Shown here piece after piece: positions 27,991-36,983 of a stretch of DNA of 64,000 nucleotides. The stretch's first letter is position 1, and each line of letters opens with the position of its first letter. Location of the stretch: assembly GCF_024298965.1 (NCBI RefSeq), contig NZ_CP085193.1:6882001-6946000 (forward strand), written 5' to 3'. The translations under genes were made by a program, and so were the position numbers. Under the pieces are notes generated by a model. That model was not told the DNA's origin. It saw only the letters and a list, made by a program, of their open reading frames with translations, and ran no database searches. The DNA is from Streptomyces rapamycinicus NRRL 5491. GTDB taxonomy: Bacteria > Actinomycetota > Actinomycetes > Streptomycetales > Streptomycetaceae.

Positions 27991-28074
27991 AAGGTCATCA
28001 CCGTTGCCCAGGGTGCGCCGAGCGGCCACCTGGGGTAAAGGGGGAGTGGCCGAACTCACCCGAGGAGGTCCACG

Positions 28075-29499
28075 GTGACCAGCGTCATTCCCAAGGGTCT
28101 GGGCGAGCAGATCCGCGCCCTGGCCGGAGGCGAGGTGACCTCCCGTGCGCTGGTCGAGCAGTCGCTCCAGCGCATCGCCGAGACCCAGCTCACGCTCAAC
28201 GCGTTCCGCCGCGTCCGCGCCGAGGCCGCCCTGCGCGAGGCCGCCGAGGCGGACCGGCGGCTGGCGGCGGGGGAGCGGCTGCCGCTGCTCGGTGTCCCGC
28301 TCGCGGTCAAGGACGATACGGACGTGGCGGGCGAGCCCACCGCCTTCGGCTGCCGCGGCGACTTCCCCGCCAAGGCCGAGGACGGCGAGGCGGTACGGCG
28401 GCTGAAGGCGGCCGGGGCCGTGATCGTCGGCAAGACCAACACCCCCGAGCTGGGCCAGTGGCCGTTCACCGAGGGCCCCGCCTTCGGCGACACCCGCAAC
28501 CCCTGGAGCCCGGAGCACACCCCCGGCGGCTCCTCCGGCGGCGGCGCGGCCGCCGTCGCGGCCGGTATCGTCCCCGCCGCGCTCGGCTCGGACGGCGCGG
28601 GCTCGGTCCGCATCCCCGCGGCCTGGACGCATCTCATCGGCATCAAGCCGCAGCGCGGCCGGATCTCCACCTGGCCGGACGCCGAGGCCTTCAACGGCAT
28701 CACCTGCAACGGCCCGCTGGCCCGCACGGTCGCCGACGCGGCGCTGCTGCTGCATGTCGCGACCGGCAACCGCGAGGGGGATCTGCACTGCCCCGAGCCG
28801 GTGGACGTGCTGTCGGCGGTGGGCCGCGATCCGGGGCGGCTGCGGATCGCCCTGTCGTTCAGGACGGCCTTCACCGGCACGCCGAAGCGGCTGGACCCGG
28901 TGGTGCGGGCCGCCGTCGTCCGGCTCGCCGAGCGGCTGGCGGCCCTCGGCCACGAGGTGGTGGAGGCCGAGCCGCGCTACGGGCTCGTGGGCTTCTCCTT
29001 CCTGCCGCGCGCCACGGCCGGGCTCACCGAATGGTCCGGCCGGGTCCCCGATCCGCTGCTGCTGGACATCCGCACCCGCGGCGCCGTCCGCAACGGCCGC
29101 TTGCTGGGCGGCACCGCGCTGCGGTGGGCGCGGTCGTACGAGGAGCCGCTGCGGCGCCAGGTCGGGGCGATCTTCGACCGTTTCGACGTGGTCCTCTCCC
29201 CGACGACGGCCGCGCCCCCGCTGCGGATCGGTGCCATGGCCGGTCTGTCCGGGTGGCGTACGGACCGGGCCATGATCGCGGCGTGCCCGTACGCCTGGCC
29301 GTGGAACGTGCTGGGCTGGCCCGCGATGAACGTGCCCGCCGGGTTCGCCGACCCCGAGCGCCGCACGCTGCCGCTCGGCGCCCAGTTCCTCGGCCCGGCC
29401 AACAGTGAGCCCGTGCTCATCTCGCTGGCGGCCCAGCTGGAGGCCGACCAGCGGTGGTACGAGCGCTGGCCCCAGGTGTCCCGCCCCGGCCCGCAGTGA
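28075..29499 (+). CDS. amidase signature family enzyme
   Basis: 474 residues. Ser-cisSer-Lys amidohydrolase: catalytic Lys in LAVKDDTDVAG (about residue 78), cis-Ser in TPGGSSGGGAAAVAAG (about 153) and nucleophile Ser in LGSDGAGSVRIPAA (about 178). Related to GatA and to aryl/aliphatic amidases; with no gatB/C nearby it is a free-standing amidase. The N-terminal 60 residues are helical as in the family. GTG 28075 follows GAGGAGG. Confidence 0.9.
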   Translation: MTSVIPKGLGEQIRALAGGEVTSRALVEQSLQRIAETQLTLNAFRRVRAEAALREAAEADRRLAAGERLPLLGVPLAVKDDTDVAGEPTAFGCRGDFPAKAEDGEAVRRLKAAGAVIVGKTNTPELGQWPFTEGPAFGDTRNPWSPEHTPGGSSGGGAAAVAAGIVPAALGSDGAGSVRIPAAWTHLIGIKPQRGRISTWPDAEAFNGITCNGPLARTVADAALLLHVATGNREGDLHCPEPVDVLSAVGRDPGRLRIALSFRTAFTGTPKRLDPVVRAAVVRLAERLAALGHEVVEAEPRYGLVGFSFLPRATAGLTEWSGRVPDPLLLDIRTRGAVRNGRLLGGTALRWARSYEEPLRRQVGAIFDRFDVVLSPTTAAPPLRIGAMAGLSGWRTDRAMIAACPYAWPWNVLGWPAMNVPAGFADPERRTLPLGAQFLGPANSEPVLISLAAQLEADQRWYERWPQVSRPGPQ

Positions 29500-29629
29500 C
29501 CCTTCTCTCATACTTTTCAGACATACCCGCTTGAGAGAGAAAGACCAGGTCACGCCTACCGCCGGTAATGAGGAGGACGTCATCTCGCGTGGTCACGAGC
29601 GGGCGAACGCGTCACTACACTTCCGCCAC

Positions 29630-29950
29630 ATGGTGAAGAGGGTGACCGAAAAGCGTCGGCGAAGAAAACAAGCCGGTCAGATATTCGTCAATGCGTCCGG
29701 CGGCCGGAGACAGCTCTTGGCGCTCGCGGCGCTGGCTGTCGGCTGTGCCTGCGTCGGTTATCTGCTGCTGCTCGTGACCGCCCTGTCCGGTGTGCTGTGG
29801 CAGGACGACCAGGAGCCGCCGAGGACCGCCGAGCGGTCCACCACCGGCACGGCCCCGGCCGCACGGCCCTGGCCCAGCTCATACACGTACGGCACCGCGG
29901 TGACCGCTCCCCTTGCCGCCGACTCGCCGTCCAGGGGCGGCCCCTGGTGA
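29630..29950 (+). CDS. small single-TM protein at head of polysaccharide operon
   Basis: 106 residues. A strongly basic N-terminus (MVKRVTEKRRRRKQ) precedes one membrane helix (about 27-52, LLALAALAVGCACVGYLLLLVTAL) and a Pro/Thr-rich outer tail. The stop overlaps the GTG of the next gene (GTGA), so it is co-translated with the glycosyltransferase and may assist it. The start is uncertain: GAGGAGG at about 29568-29574 lies well upstream of ATG 29630. Function unknown. Confidence 0.65.
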   Translation: MVKRVTEKRRRRKQAGQIFVNASGGRRQLLALAALAVGCACVGYLLLLVTALSGVLWQDDQEPPRTAERSTTGTAPAARPWPSSYTYGTAVTAPLAADSPSRGGPW

Positions 29951-32022
29951 GCCGGCACGCACACCGCCCCGAGCCGCGCGGCCACTGGCTGCTGATGCTC
30001 GTCGTCGTCTCCGCCGTCGCCGCCGCGCTGGTCTTCGAAGGCTGGACCACCCACGAGGTCGCCTCCCAGCCCACGCGCAGCGCCTGTACGAGCCCGATCC
30101 CGAAGGCCGCCGACACCGGGAAGCCGGTGGTGCGCCTCGACGGCTCCACGGTGCAGACGGCCGGGATGCCCGCCCGCACCGTCGCCCTCACCTTCGACGG
30201 CGGACCCGACCCCGTCTGGACCCCACGCCTGCTGCACCTGCTGCGCGCGCACCACGCGCACGCCACCTTCTTCCTCTCCGGCGTCCAGGCGGCCCGCCAC
30301 CCCGAGCTGGTGCGGCGGATCCGCGACGCGGGCCATGAGATCGGCTCGCTCACCTACACCGGCTCCGACCTGGGCTCGGCCTCCGCCGCGCGCACCCGCC
30401 TCGAGCTGTCCCTCACCCGGACCGCGCTCGCGGGCAGCGCGGGGATCGACACCCAGCTGCTGCGGCTGCCGCTCACCACCCAGGCCGACACGATGTGCGG
30501 CGGCGAGTGGACGGCCGCCCGGCGCGCGGCCGAGCAGGGCTATCTGCTGGTCACGGCCGACCGGCCGGACCGGAAGCCGGAGCGGGGCGTCATCCAGCAG
30601 TACAGCCAGACCGACAGCGCCTACAGCGAGATCAAGAAGCTCTTCCGGAACCGGAAGGTCGAGAAGTACACGACGGTGTCCGAGGGGCTCGGCCGCGCCC
30701 CGGCCGACACCCCCGCCTCCACCGTCGGCCAGTTGCAGGGCAAGGCGCTGCTCCAGGTCCAGTCCATCGGGCACGGCTTCGTCAAGGCCATGACCTGGGT
30801 GCTCGGCGTCGCGGGCACCCTGGCCCTGCTGCGGCTGGTGCTGATCGTCTTCTTCGCGCGGGCCCACGTCCGGCGCCTGCACCGCTTCCGGCCCGGCTCC
30901 CCCTGGTTGCGCGAGGTCAACGACCCGGTGACGGTGCTCATCCCCGCCTACAACGAGGAGGCGGGGATCGAGTCCACCGTGCGGTCACTGCTCGCCTCCA
31001 CCCACCCGTGGCTCCAGATCATCGTGATCGACGACGGCTCGACCGACCGGACCGCCGACCTCGCCACCTGGATCGACGACCCCCGCGTCTCGGTGATCCG
31101 CCAGCCCAACGCGGGCAAGGCGGCCGCCCTCAACACCGGCCTCGCCCACGCCCACCACGACATCGTGGTGATGGCCGACGCCGACACCGTCTTCGAACCG
31201 GAGGCCATCCACCAGCTCATCCAGCCGCTCGCGCACCCGGCCATCGGCGCGGTCAGCGGCAACACCAAGGTCGGCAACCGCCGCCGGCTGCTCGGCAGGT
31301 GGCAGCACCTGGAGTACGTCTTCGGCTTCAACCTCGACCGCCGGATGTACGAGGTGCTGGAGTGCATGCCCACCGTGCCCGGCGCGATCGGCGCCTTCCG
31401 GCGGGACGCGCTGCTGGGCGTCGGCGGGGTCAGCGAGGCCACCCTCGCCGAGGACACCGACCTCACGATGGCCCTGTGGCGGGGCGGTTGGCGGGTGGTG
31501 TACGAGGAGTCCGCGATCGCCTGGACCGAGGTGCCCACCTCCCTGCGCCAGCTGTGGCGGCAGCGGTACCGCTGGTGCTACGGCACGCTCCAGGCCATGT
31601 GGAAGCACCGCCGCGCCCTCCGCGAGGTCGGCCCGGCTGGGCGCTTCGCCCGCCGAGCGCTGCCCTACCTTTTCCTCTTCCAGGTGGTGCTGCCGCTGCT
31701 CGCCCCCGTCGTGGACGTATTCGCCCTGTACGGCGTGGCGTTCGCCGATCCCGTGGAGTCGATCGGGGTGTGGCTCGTCTTCCTCGTGGTGCAACTGTTC
31801 GGCGCCGGATACGCGCTGTGGCTGGACAAGGAACGGCTGCGGGCGCTGTGGGCGATGCCCTTCCAGCTCGTCGTCTACCGGCAGTTGATGTACCTCGTGA
31901 TCATCCAGTCCGTGGTCAGCGCCCTGTTCGGCACGAGGCTGCGCTGGCACCGCATGCACCGGTCCGGCTCCGCCGGGGAGCACCGGACGGTCGGACCGGC
32001 CGCGCGTCAGGGTCTGTCATGA
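29947..32022 (+). CDS. fusion of degenerate polysaccharide deacetylase and processive family-2 glycosyltransferase
   Basis: 691 residues. One N-terminal helix, then a NodB-type domain (about 75-215), another helix (about 280-300) and a GT2 domain (about 320-590) with C-terminal helices. The GT2 part is complete for a processive synthase: IDDGSTD, MADADT (DxD), LAEDTDL and Q539-R-Y-R-W. This resembles PgaC/hyaluronan/cellulose-type enzymes that make and export a beta-linked polymer. The NodB part has lost its metal site: TFD84-G-G instead of TFDDG, and Leu135 and Gly139 where the HxxxH pair should be. It is therefore unlikely to deacetylate. It overlaps both neighbours, the LCP gene being next. 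Confidence 0.88.
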   Translation: MSRHAHRPEPRGHWLLMLVVVSAVAAALVFEGWTTHEVASQPTRSACTSPIPKAADTGKPVVRLDGSTVQTAGMPARTVALTFDGGPDPVWTPRLLHLLRAHHAHATFFLSGVQAARHPELVRRIRDAGHEIGSLTYTGSDLGSASAARTRLELSLTRTALAGSAGIDTQLLRLPLTTQADTMCGGEWTAARRAAEQGYLLVTADRPDRKPERGVIQQYSQTDSAYSEIKKLFRNRKVEKYTTVSEGLGRAPADTPASTVGQLQGKALLQVQSIGHGFVKAMTWVLGVAGTLALLRLVLIVFFARAHVRRLHRFRPGSPWLREVNDPVTVLIPAYNEEAGIESTVRSLLASTHPWLQIIVIDDGSTDRTADLATWIDDPRVSVIRQPNAGKAAALNTGLAHAHHDIVVMADADTVFEPEAIHQLIQPLAHPAIGAVSGNTKVGNRRRLLGRWQHLEYVFGFNLDRRMYEVLECMPTVPGAIGAFRRDALLGVGGVSEATLAEDTDLTMALWRGGWRVVYEESAIAWTEVPTSLRQLWRQRYRWCYGTLQAMWKHRRALREVGPAGRFARRALPYLFLFQVVLPLLAPVVDVFALYGVAFADPVESIGVWLVFLVVQLFGAGYALWLDKERLRALWAMPFQLVVYRQLMYLVIIQSVVSALFGTRLRWHRMHRSGSAGEHRTVGPAARQGLS

Positions 32023-32039
32023 GCAGCGGAGGGATGACC

Positions 32040-33056
32040 ATGCCGAACAGCGCCGACGAGGCCACCTCCCGTCGCCGGTGGCCCCGGCGGCTGCGGCGCA
32101 CGGTGGTCGTGCTGCTCGCGGTGGTCCTGCTCGGGGCCGCCTCCACGTACGGCTGGGCCTGGTCCCGGCTGAACAACGACGTCGACCTGGTGAAGGTCGA
32201 GCACCGGCCGGCGCCGGGCAAGGGCACCAACTACCTCATCGTTGGTTCCGACAGCCGTGACGGCCTCTCCCAGCAGGACAAGAAGAACCTGCATACCGGC
32301 TCGGCCGAGGGCCGCCGCACCGACTCGATGATGATCCTGCACACCGGCGCCCACGGCGCCACGATGGTGAGCCTGCCGCGTGACTCCTGGGTGACCCTCC
32401 CGCCGTTCACCTACCCCATGACCGGTAAGCGTCCCGGGCCGTCCAAGAACAAGCTCAACGCCGCGTTCTCGCTGGGCGGCCCCGAACTGCTGGTACGGAC
32501 GATCGAGCACAACACCGGGCTGCGGATCGACCACTACGCGGAGATCGGCTTCGCGGGCTTCGTCAACGTCGTCGACTCGGTGGGCGGCGTGCGGATGTGC
32601 CTCGACAAGCCCGTCAAGGACAAGAAGTCGGGCGCCGATCTGAAGGCGGGCTGCCAGACGCTGGACGGCCGCCAGGCCCTGGCCTTCGTCCGCCAGCGCC
32701 ACCAGGAGGCCAACGGTGACCTCGGCCGCAGCCAGAACCAGCAGAAGTTCCTCGCGGCACTGGCGAAGCGGGCCGCGCGGCCGGACCAGGTCTTCGTTCC
32801 CTGGAAGTCGCTGCCGACCGTCGGCGCGGGCCTCGACACGCTCATCGTGGACAAGGGGTCCGATCTGCGGACGCTGATGTCGTTGTTCAAGGCGATGAAG
32901 CAGGTCGCGGGCGGCGACGGCAACCGGCTGAACGTCCCCGTGGCCAACCGTGGTCTCGCGACGTCCAAGGGCGACGCGCTGAAGTGGGACGAAGGGCGGG
33001 CGAAGCGGCTCTTCGAGCGGCTGCGGAACGATCAGCCGGTGGGCCGCCGCGGGTAG
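32040..33056 (+). CDS. LytR-CpsA-Psr (LCP) family protein
   Basis: About 338 residues. Membrane-anchored phosphotransferase that attaches glycopolymers from lipid carriers to peptidoglycan. One TM near the N-terminus (VVVLLAVVLLGAASTYGWAW), then the LCP domain with NYLIVGSDSRD, RTDSMMILH (Arg/Asp), LPRDSWV and NAAFSLGGPELLVRTIE. ATG 32040 has GGAGGG 6 nt upstream; ATG 32019, which overlaps the glycosyltransferase stop as ATGA, and ATG 32034 are alternatives. Context suggests it ligates the polymer made by the preceding GT2 to the wall. Confidence 0.88.
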   Translation: MPNSADEATSRRRWPRRLRRTVVVLLAVVLLGAASTYGWAWSRLNNDVDLVKVEHRPAPGKGTNYLIVGSDSRDGLSQQDKKNLHTGSAEGRRTDSMMILHTGAHGATMVSLPRDSWVTLPPFTYPMTGKRPGPSKNKLNAAFSLGGPELLVRTIEHNTGLRIDHYAEIGFAGFVNVVDSVGGVRMCLDKPVKDKKSGADLKAGCQTLDGRQALAFVRQRHQEANGDLGRSQNQQKFLAALAKRAARPDQVFVPWKSLPTVGAGLDTLIVDKGSDLRTLMSLFKAMKQVAGGDGNRLNVPVANRGLATSKGDALKWDEGRAKRLFERLRNDQPVGRRG

Positions 33057-33062
33057 GGGACG

Positions 33063-33190
33063 CGGGGGTCCTTCCCCTCCCCGCCCCTTCCCGAAACTGG
33101 GGCTCCGCCCCAGACCCCGGCCGGGGCTCGGCCCCGGGCCCCGGGGTTGGGGTTCCGCCTCAGGCACCGAAACTGGGGCTCCGCCTGTGG
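33063..33190. repeat. dispersed intergenic element, copy B
   Basis: Contains CCCCTCCCCGCCCCTTCCCG, the stem CTGGGGCTCCGCCCCAG (33097-33113) and CCGGCCGGGG-type runs directly after the LCP gene, where it may also terminate transcription. Confidence 0.7.
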
Positions 33191-33227
33191 TGTCCCGCCT
33201 GTCACAGGTGGGTGTTTGACTTTCCGG

Positions 33228-34047
33228 ATGGATCCTGAGGCTACGTTTTCCGCCCTGCACGGCTTCTGCGCCGAGCGCGTCGGCGGCCCCTTGGCCGCGC
33301 GCCTCGTACGTCTCGCCCGGCCCGGTTTCGAGCTCACCGAAGCCGGGCCGGGCGAGGCGGCCGGGCACAGTCGATTCGGCGGCCGGGCGATGCTCGAGCC
33401 GGGCACGCCGTGGCCCGACTGCGAGGGCGTACCGCTGAGCCTGCTCGCCGTCCTCGACACCGACGCCCTGGCTCGGTGGCCTTCTCCCCGCCGGGACGGG
33501 CCTGTTGAACTTCTTCGCCCTCGACTCCGAGTCGGAGCGGTGCGATCCCGTTGCCCTTGAACTGTCGCTCAAGCTGGACCTCCTCGACCCACGGCTGGGG
33601 GCGGTCGTCCCGGCTCGTTCCGCCCATGCCGTGGAGAGGGACGCACCGGCCCGGTCGAGCGTCTTCGAGCCGATCGCGTGGACGGCGTCACCCGGGTTCG
33701 CCTTCCCCGACACCTTCGACCCGGCCTGGGACACGGTCGACTTGGGATCCGTGGTCGACGACATGCCCGTGTACGACATCACCGATCTGCTCCCCGGCTG
33801 GTCGGAGCAGCCGTATGCGATCCATGCCGATGACATGGCCTTCGGCTGGCCGGTGTTCCCCACGGGATCCTCGCCGACGCTGCCGGACGACGAGGATTCC
33901 ATTCGTTACCAGCACTTGCTTCAGTTGTCCGGGCAGGACGAGTGGTGGATCGGCGGCGACGGCGGCTGGACGCACTGGTCGATCCCCGTCGAAGCACTGC
34001 GCGGTGGCGACTTCAGCCGGGCGATCCCGACACCGGACATCTGGTGA
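33228..34047 (+). pseudogene. DUF1963 (YwqG-like) gene broken by a frameshift
   Basis: The first part (ATG 33228, about 85 codons) reads like the DUF1963 N-terminus (LARPGFELTEAGPGE, then MLEPGTPWPDCEGVPLSLLAVLDTDALARW). Homology then moves to the +1 frame near 33475-33490 (PAGTGLLNFFALDSESE), continuing to 34047 with PVYDITDLLPGW, LLQLSGQDEWWIGGDGG and a regular end. Together the two frames give one 270-residue protein of normal family shape. The shift is a one-base excess (or two-base loss) close to GGCCTTCTCCCC. DUF1963 function is unknown. A sequencing error is possible. Confidence 0.75.
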
Positions 34048-34280
34048 CGGCGGTGCTCTCGCGCGGCGGGTGCTGACGAGGGACGCGATTCCCTGCATGA
34101 CGGCGGCGACACGCCGGCCTCCCGTGCCAGCTCACGCAGCGACAGCGCGCCGAAGGCGCGAGACGGCGCCGCGCCCGGCAGCGAACGCGGAGGTCCAACG
34201 CGGTCTGCTGATCAACAACGCGGGCACCTCGGCCCTCGAACTCGGAAGGACTCGCGGGCCGTGGCCGGTGGCCGAGGGGT

Positions 34281-34997
34281 TTACCAAGGGACGGTCCGGC
34301 CGAAGCGGTCCAGATACGCCAGACCGGGTGTGCCCAGTCGGGAAAGCAGGATATCCACCAGCAACGGGACGGTCTCCTCGATGGTGAACGGCGCGTCCGG
34401 ACCACCCAGGGCGGTGCGTATCCAGCCCGGTGCCATGAGCACGAAGGCGCGCTGCGTCTCACTCTGCCGGGCCGCGAAGCTCCGCAGGAACATGTTCAGG
34501 GCCGCTTTGCTCCCCCGGTAGACCTCGCGGCCTCCGGTCGTGTTGTTCGCGATGCTGCCCTGCCCGGAGGACATCGCCCCGATGAGCCCGGCCGGGGACA
34601 CCAGGTCTTCGAGGGCCTCGATGGCGCGCATGGGGCTGAGCGCGTTGGTGACCATCACGTCGATGAAGTCGGCTGTCGCAACCGAGCCGACGGGCGTCTG
34701 CTCATTGTTGGTGGTGCCCGCATTGACGAAGAGCACATCGAGTCGGCGGTGCGCCAGGCGTTCGTGCAGCGGGGGCAGTTGGCCGGGGTCGTTGATATCG
34801 AGATGTTCGATGGATATCCGCCCGTCGGCGTGGTCCGCGAGATCGTGCAGCGGCGTTCGGGCAGTGGTGTCGCGAACGGTGCCGACGACGTTCCAGCCCC
34901 TGTCGAGGAACTCTGCCGCCATCGCGTGGCCGAGGCCGCGCGAGGCCCCGATGATGAGAGCGGTCGATGGGTGTTGTTCGGCGCCGGTCGATGACAT
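34281..34997 (-). CDS. short-chain dehydrogenase/reductase
   Basis: 238 residues. NAD(P)-binding motif GASRGLGHAMA (about residue 17), the NAG motif in VLFVNAGTT, catalytic Ser in MSSGQGS and catalytic YRGSK (about 162-166), all intact. Substrate unknown. It is divergent from a duplicated AsnC-type regulator, which probably controls it. The 3' end meets a 230-bp stretch with no clear gene. Confidence 0.85.
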   Translation of the reverse strand: MSSTGAEQHPSTALIIGASRGLGHAMAAEFLDRGWNVVGTVRDTTARTPLHDLADHADGRISIEHLDINDPGQLPPLHERLAHRRLDVLFVNAGTTNNEQTPVGSVATADFIDVMVTNALSPMRAIEALEDLVSPAGLIGAMSSGQGSIANNTTGGREVYRGSKAALNMFLRSFAARQSETQRAFVLMAPGWIRTALGGPDAPFTIEETVPLLVDILLSRLGTPGLAYLDRFGRTVPW

Positions 34998-35141
34998 CCA
35001 GCGTCAACTCCGTTCTTAAAGCGTTGTAATCCGTTCGGGCATCGTCGAGGCCGCGGGATCGGCGCAGGGCGTTGCCCGCTGCGGTGGCCTCTCAACCCGT
35101 GTGCTTGAAGTGTTCCGCCCGCGCCGCGCCGCAGGCGAGCC

Positions 35142-35153
35142 ACGAGCGCTCGT
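35142..35153. promoter_or_regulatory. palindrome in the SDR/AsnC divergent promoter
   Basis: Perfect 12-bp palindrome ACGAGCGCTCGT, 16 bp before ATG 35170; candidate operator of the AsnC-type regulator. Confidence 0.4.
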
Positions 35154-35169
35154 TTGTACGATTGCCGCC

Positions 35170-36222
35170 ATGGCAAGGGTGTTCATGACGGAATCCGCTT
35201 CGGTAGCGCCTGATGATGTACGAATCATTCGGGCGTTGCAGATCGCTCCGCGGGCTTCGTTCGCCGCGATCGCGTCCGCCCTCGGCCTGACCGAGGGCGC
35301 CGTCAACCGCCGGTATCGCCGCCTGCGCGCCGACGGTGTCATCCGCGTGGCCGGTGTGGTCAACCCGGGCGCCCTGGGGCAGAGCAGGTGGCTGGTGAGA
35401 CTGCGCTGCCGCCCTGGCAGTGTCACGGCGATCGCCGAAGCGCTCGCCAAGCGTGACGACGTCAACTGGGTAGCCCTGAGTGCGGCGGGCTGCGAGATCA
35501 CCTGTGCGACGCAATCCCGGACGCGGGAACAACGCGAGGACCTCCTGGGGCAGCGGCTTCCCCGCACCGCAGCGGTGATCGACATCAACGCCTTCGCCAT
35601 GCTCCGCCAATTCCTCGGAGGCCGCGCCCATTATTGGTCCGCCCTGCAAGGCACGCTGTCCCCGCGGGAAGAAGCGGCGTTGGGGAGCGGCGGGTCGCCC
35701 TTCACCGAGTTTCCGGTCGTCACCCGCGAGCCCCTGCGCCTCGCCCCCGAGGACGAGAAGATGCTCGACGCGCTCGCTGCGGATGGCCGCGCCAGTCTCG
35801 TCGATCTCGCCACAGCCGCCGGCCTCACTCCGGGACGCGTCTCGCGACGCCTTGATGTTCTGCTCCAGCACCGCGTCGTCCACATCGACGTCGAGATCGC
35901 GGCAGCGGCGTTGGGCTATCACGCTCGCGCGAACCTCTGGCTTCGCGTGCACCCGTCAGCGGTGAAGAGCACGGGCCGCATACTCGCGCAGGAACCCGAG
36001 GTCGCCTTCGCCGCGGCCATCTCCGGGCCCTGGAATATTCACGCCGTCGCACACTGCCGGGACCTCGACGAACTGTTCGAGTTCACTTCGGATCGCATCG
36101 GGTCCCTGACCGAACTCCAGAGCATGGAGGTCTCGCCCGTGCTGAGGCACATCAAGCAGGCCGGCACCCGGCTCTCCGGCGATCGCCTCGTCGAGCCGTC
36201 CAGCGCTCGCGCGCGACGCTGA
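35170..36222 (+). CDS. Lrp/AsnC family regulator with duplicated HTH-RAM arrangement
   Basis: 350 residues, about twice a standard AsnC protein. First winged HTH at about 12-60 (DVRIIRALQIAPRASFAAIASALGL, then AVNRRYRRLRADGVI), followed by a first ligand-type alpha/beta domain. A second HTH lies at about 193-245 (DEKMLDALAADGRASLVDLATAAG, then GRVSRRLDVLLQHRVV), with a second domain to the end. This tandem layout is known in actinobacteria and lets a monomer act like a dimer. ATG 35170 is chosen; ATG 35185 is possible. It likely regulates itself and the divergent SDR. Confidence 0.85.
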   Translation: MARVFMTESASVAPDDVRIIRALQIAPRASFAAIASALGLTEGAVNRRYRRLRADGVIRVAGVVNPGALGQSRWLVRLRCRPGSVTAIAEALAKRDDVNWVALSAAGCEITCATQSRTREQREDLLGQRLPRTAAVIDINAFAMLRQFLGGRAHYWSALQGTLSPREEAALGSGGSPFTEFPVVTREPLRLAPEDEKMLDALAADGRASLVDLATAAGLTPGRVSRRLDVLLQHRVVHIDVEIAAAALGYHARANLWLRVHPSAVKSTGRILAQEPEVAFAAAISGPWNIHAVAHCRDLDELFEFTSDRIGSLTELQSMEVSPVLRHIKQAGTRLSGDRLVEPSSARARR

Positions 36223-36275
36223 GAGGCTGGACGGCCGCGCGGCTTCGCTGGGATCGGAACCACCCTGGGGCGGAC

Positions 36276-36887
36276 TCAGGGCGCGGGCGGCCAGTTGCGC
36301 AGCGCCATGTCGGCCACCTGCTGCAACTCCTCCTGTGTGGCGCCGCTGGCCGCTTGGACGGCCATGCCGTTCGCCACGGTCATGAGGTAGCGGGCGAGCA
36401 CTCCGGGGTCGGTGTCCGGTGGCAGGTCGCCCTCGTCGACGGCCTGCCGGAACCGGTCGCGGAGGCGGGCCGCGCCCTCGTTGCGCCAGTCGATGAGGGC
36501 GTCGCGGGCGCTGCGTCCGGGGTCGCCGGCGGCGAGTGAGCCCTGGACGCCGAGGCATCCGGCGGGGCAGCCGGGGCGGGTGTTGGCCCGGACGGAGCCG
36601 TGGAGGAACGCGGTGGCCACCTGCTGGGCGGTCGGTTCCCGCATGGCCCGGTCCGCGTACGCGGCGGGGCCCTCGGAGTAGCGCTCCAGGGCCTTGCGGA
36701 ACAGGTCCTCCTTGTTGCCGAAGGCCGCGTACATGCTGGTGCGGGTGATGCCCATGGCGCTGGTCAGGTCGGTGAGGCTGGCGCCCTCGTAGCCCTGTTC
36801 CCAGAAGACCCGCATGGCGCGCTCGAGGGCCTCGTCGGCGTCGAAACCCCTCGGTCGGCCGATCGGTGCCTGCTGCCGCGTCTTCAT
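36276..36887 (-). CDS. TetR family regulator
   Basis: About 203 residues. N-terminal HTH (about 15-60): [44 protein letters not shown], the AcrR/TetR signature. The C-terminal ligand domain contains [15 protein letters not shown], typical of the TetR_C_16/YxaF-like group. ATG 36887 or 36899 (with GAAGAGAT) could be the start. Two operator-like inverted repeats lie in the 100-bp gap to the divergent SDR gene, so it very likely represses that gene and itself. Confidence 0.88.
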   Translation of the reverse strand: MKTRQQAPIGRPRGFDADEALERAMRVFWEQGYEGASLTDLTSAMGITRTSMYAAFGNKEDLFRKALERYSEGPAAYADRAMREPTAQQVATAFLHGSVRANTRPGCPAGCLGVQGSLAAGDPGRSARDALIDWRNEGAARLRDRFRQAVDEGDLPPDTDPGVLARYLMTVANGMAVQAASGATQEELQQVADMALRNWPPAP

Positions 36888-36903
36888 GCCGTCCAGCATA
36901 TCT

Positions 36904-36927
36904 CTTCAGTACCGGTCGGTGCAGAAG
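36904..36927. promoter_or_regulatory. TetR operator 1
   Basis: Inverted repeat CTTCAGTACCG-GT-CGGTGCAGAAG (9 of 11 positions symmetric), 17 bp from the TetR start. It shares half-site GTACCG-NN-CGGT with operator 2. Confidence 0.65.
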
Positions 36928-36941
36928 TGCGCTACGCTCGC

Positions 36942-36965
36942 TTTCGGTACCGAACGGTACTGAAA
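36942..36965. promoter_or_regulatory. TetR operator 2
   Basis: Inverted repeat TTTCGGTACCG-AA-CGGTACTGAAA (10 of 11 symmetric), 18 bp before the SDR start at 36984. Centre-to-centre distance to operator 1 is 38 bp. Confidence 0.7.
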
Positions 36966-36983
36966 TTTGGGGAGGTCATTGAC

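Noticed and set aside
29560..29635. Second ATC codon after a Shine-Dalgarno-like GAGGAGG, upstream of the small TM gene
   Set aside because: Unlike the ABC ATPase, a normal ATG (29630) exists before the first recognisable part of the protein, so an ATC start is not needed.
34205..34260. A plus-strand LLINNAGTSALELG stretch resembling the NNAG motif of SDR proteins
   Set aside because: Only about 15 residues match, there is no surrounding SDR homology in any frame, and an SDR gene on the other strand starts just after; too short to call a remnant gene, although a decayed copy is possible.
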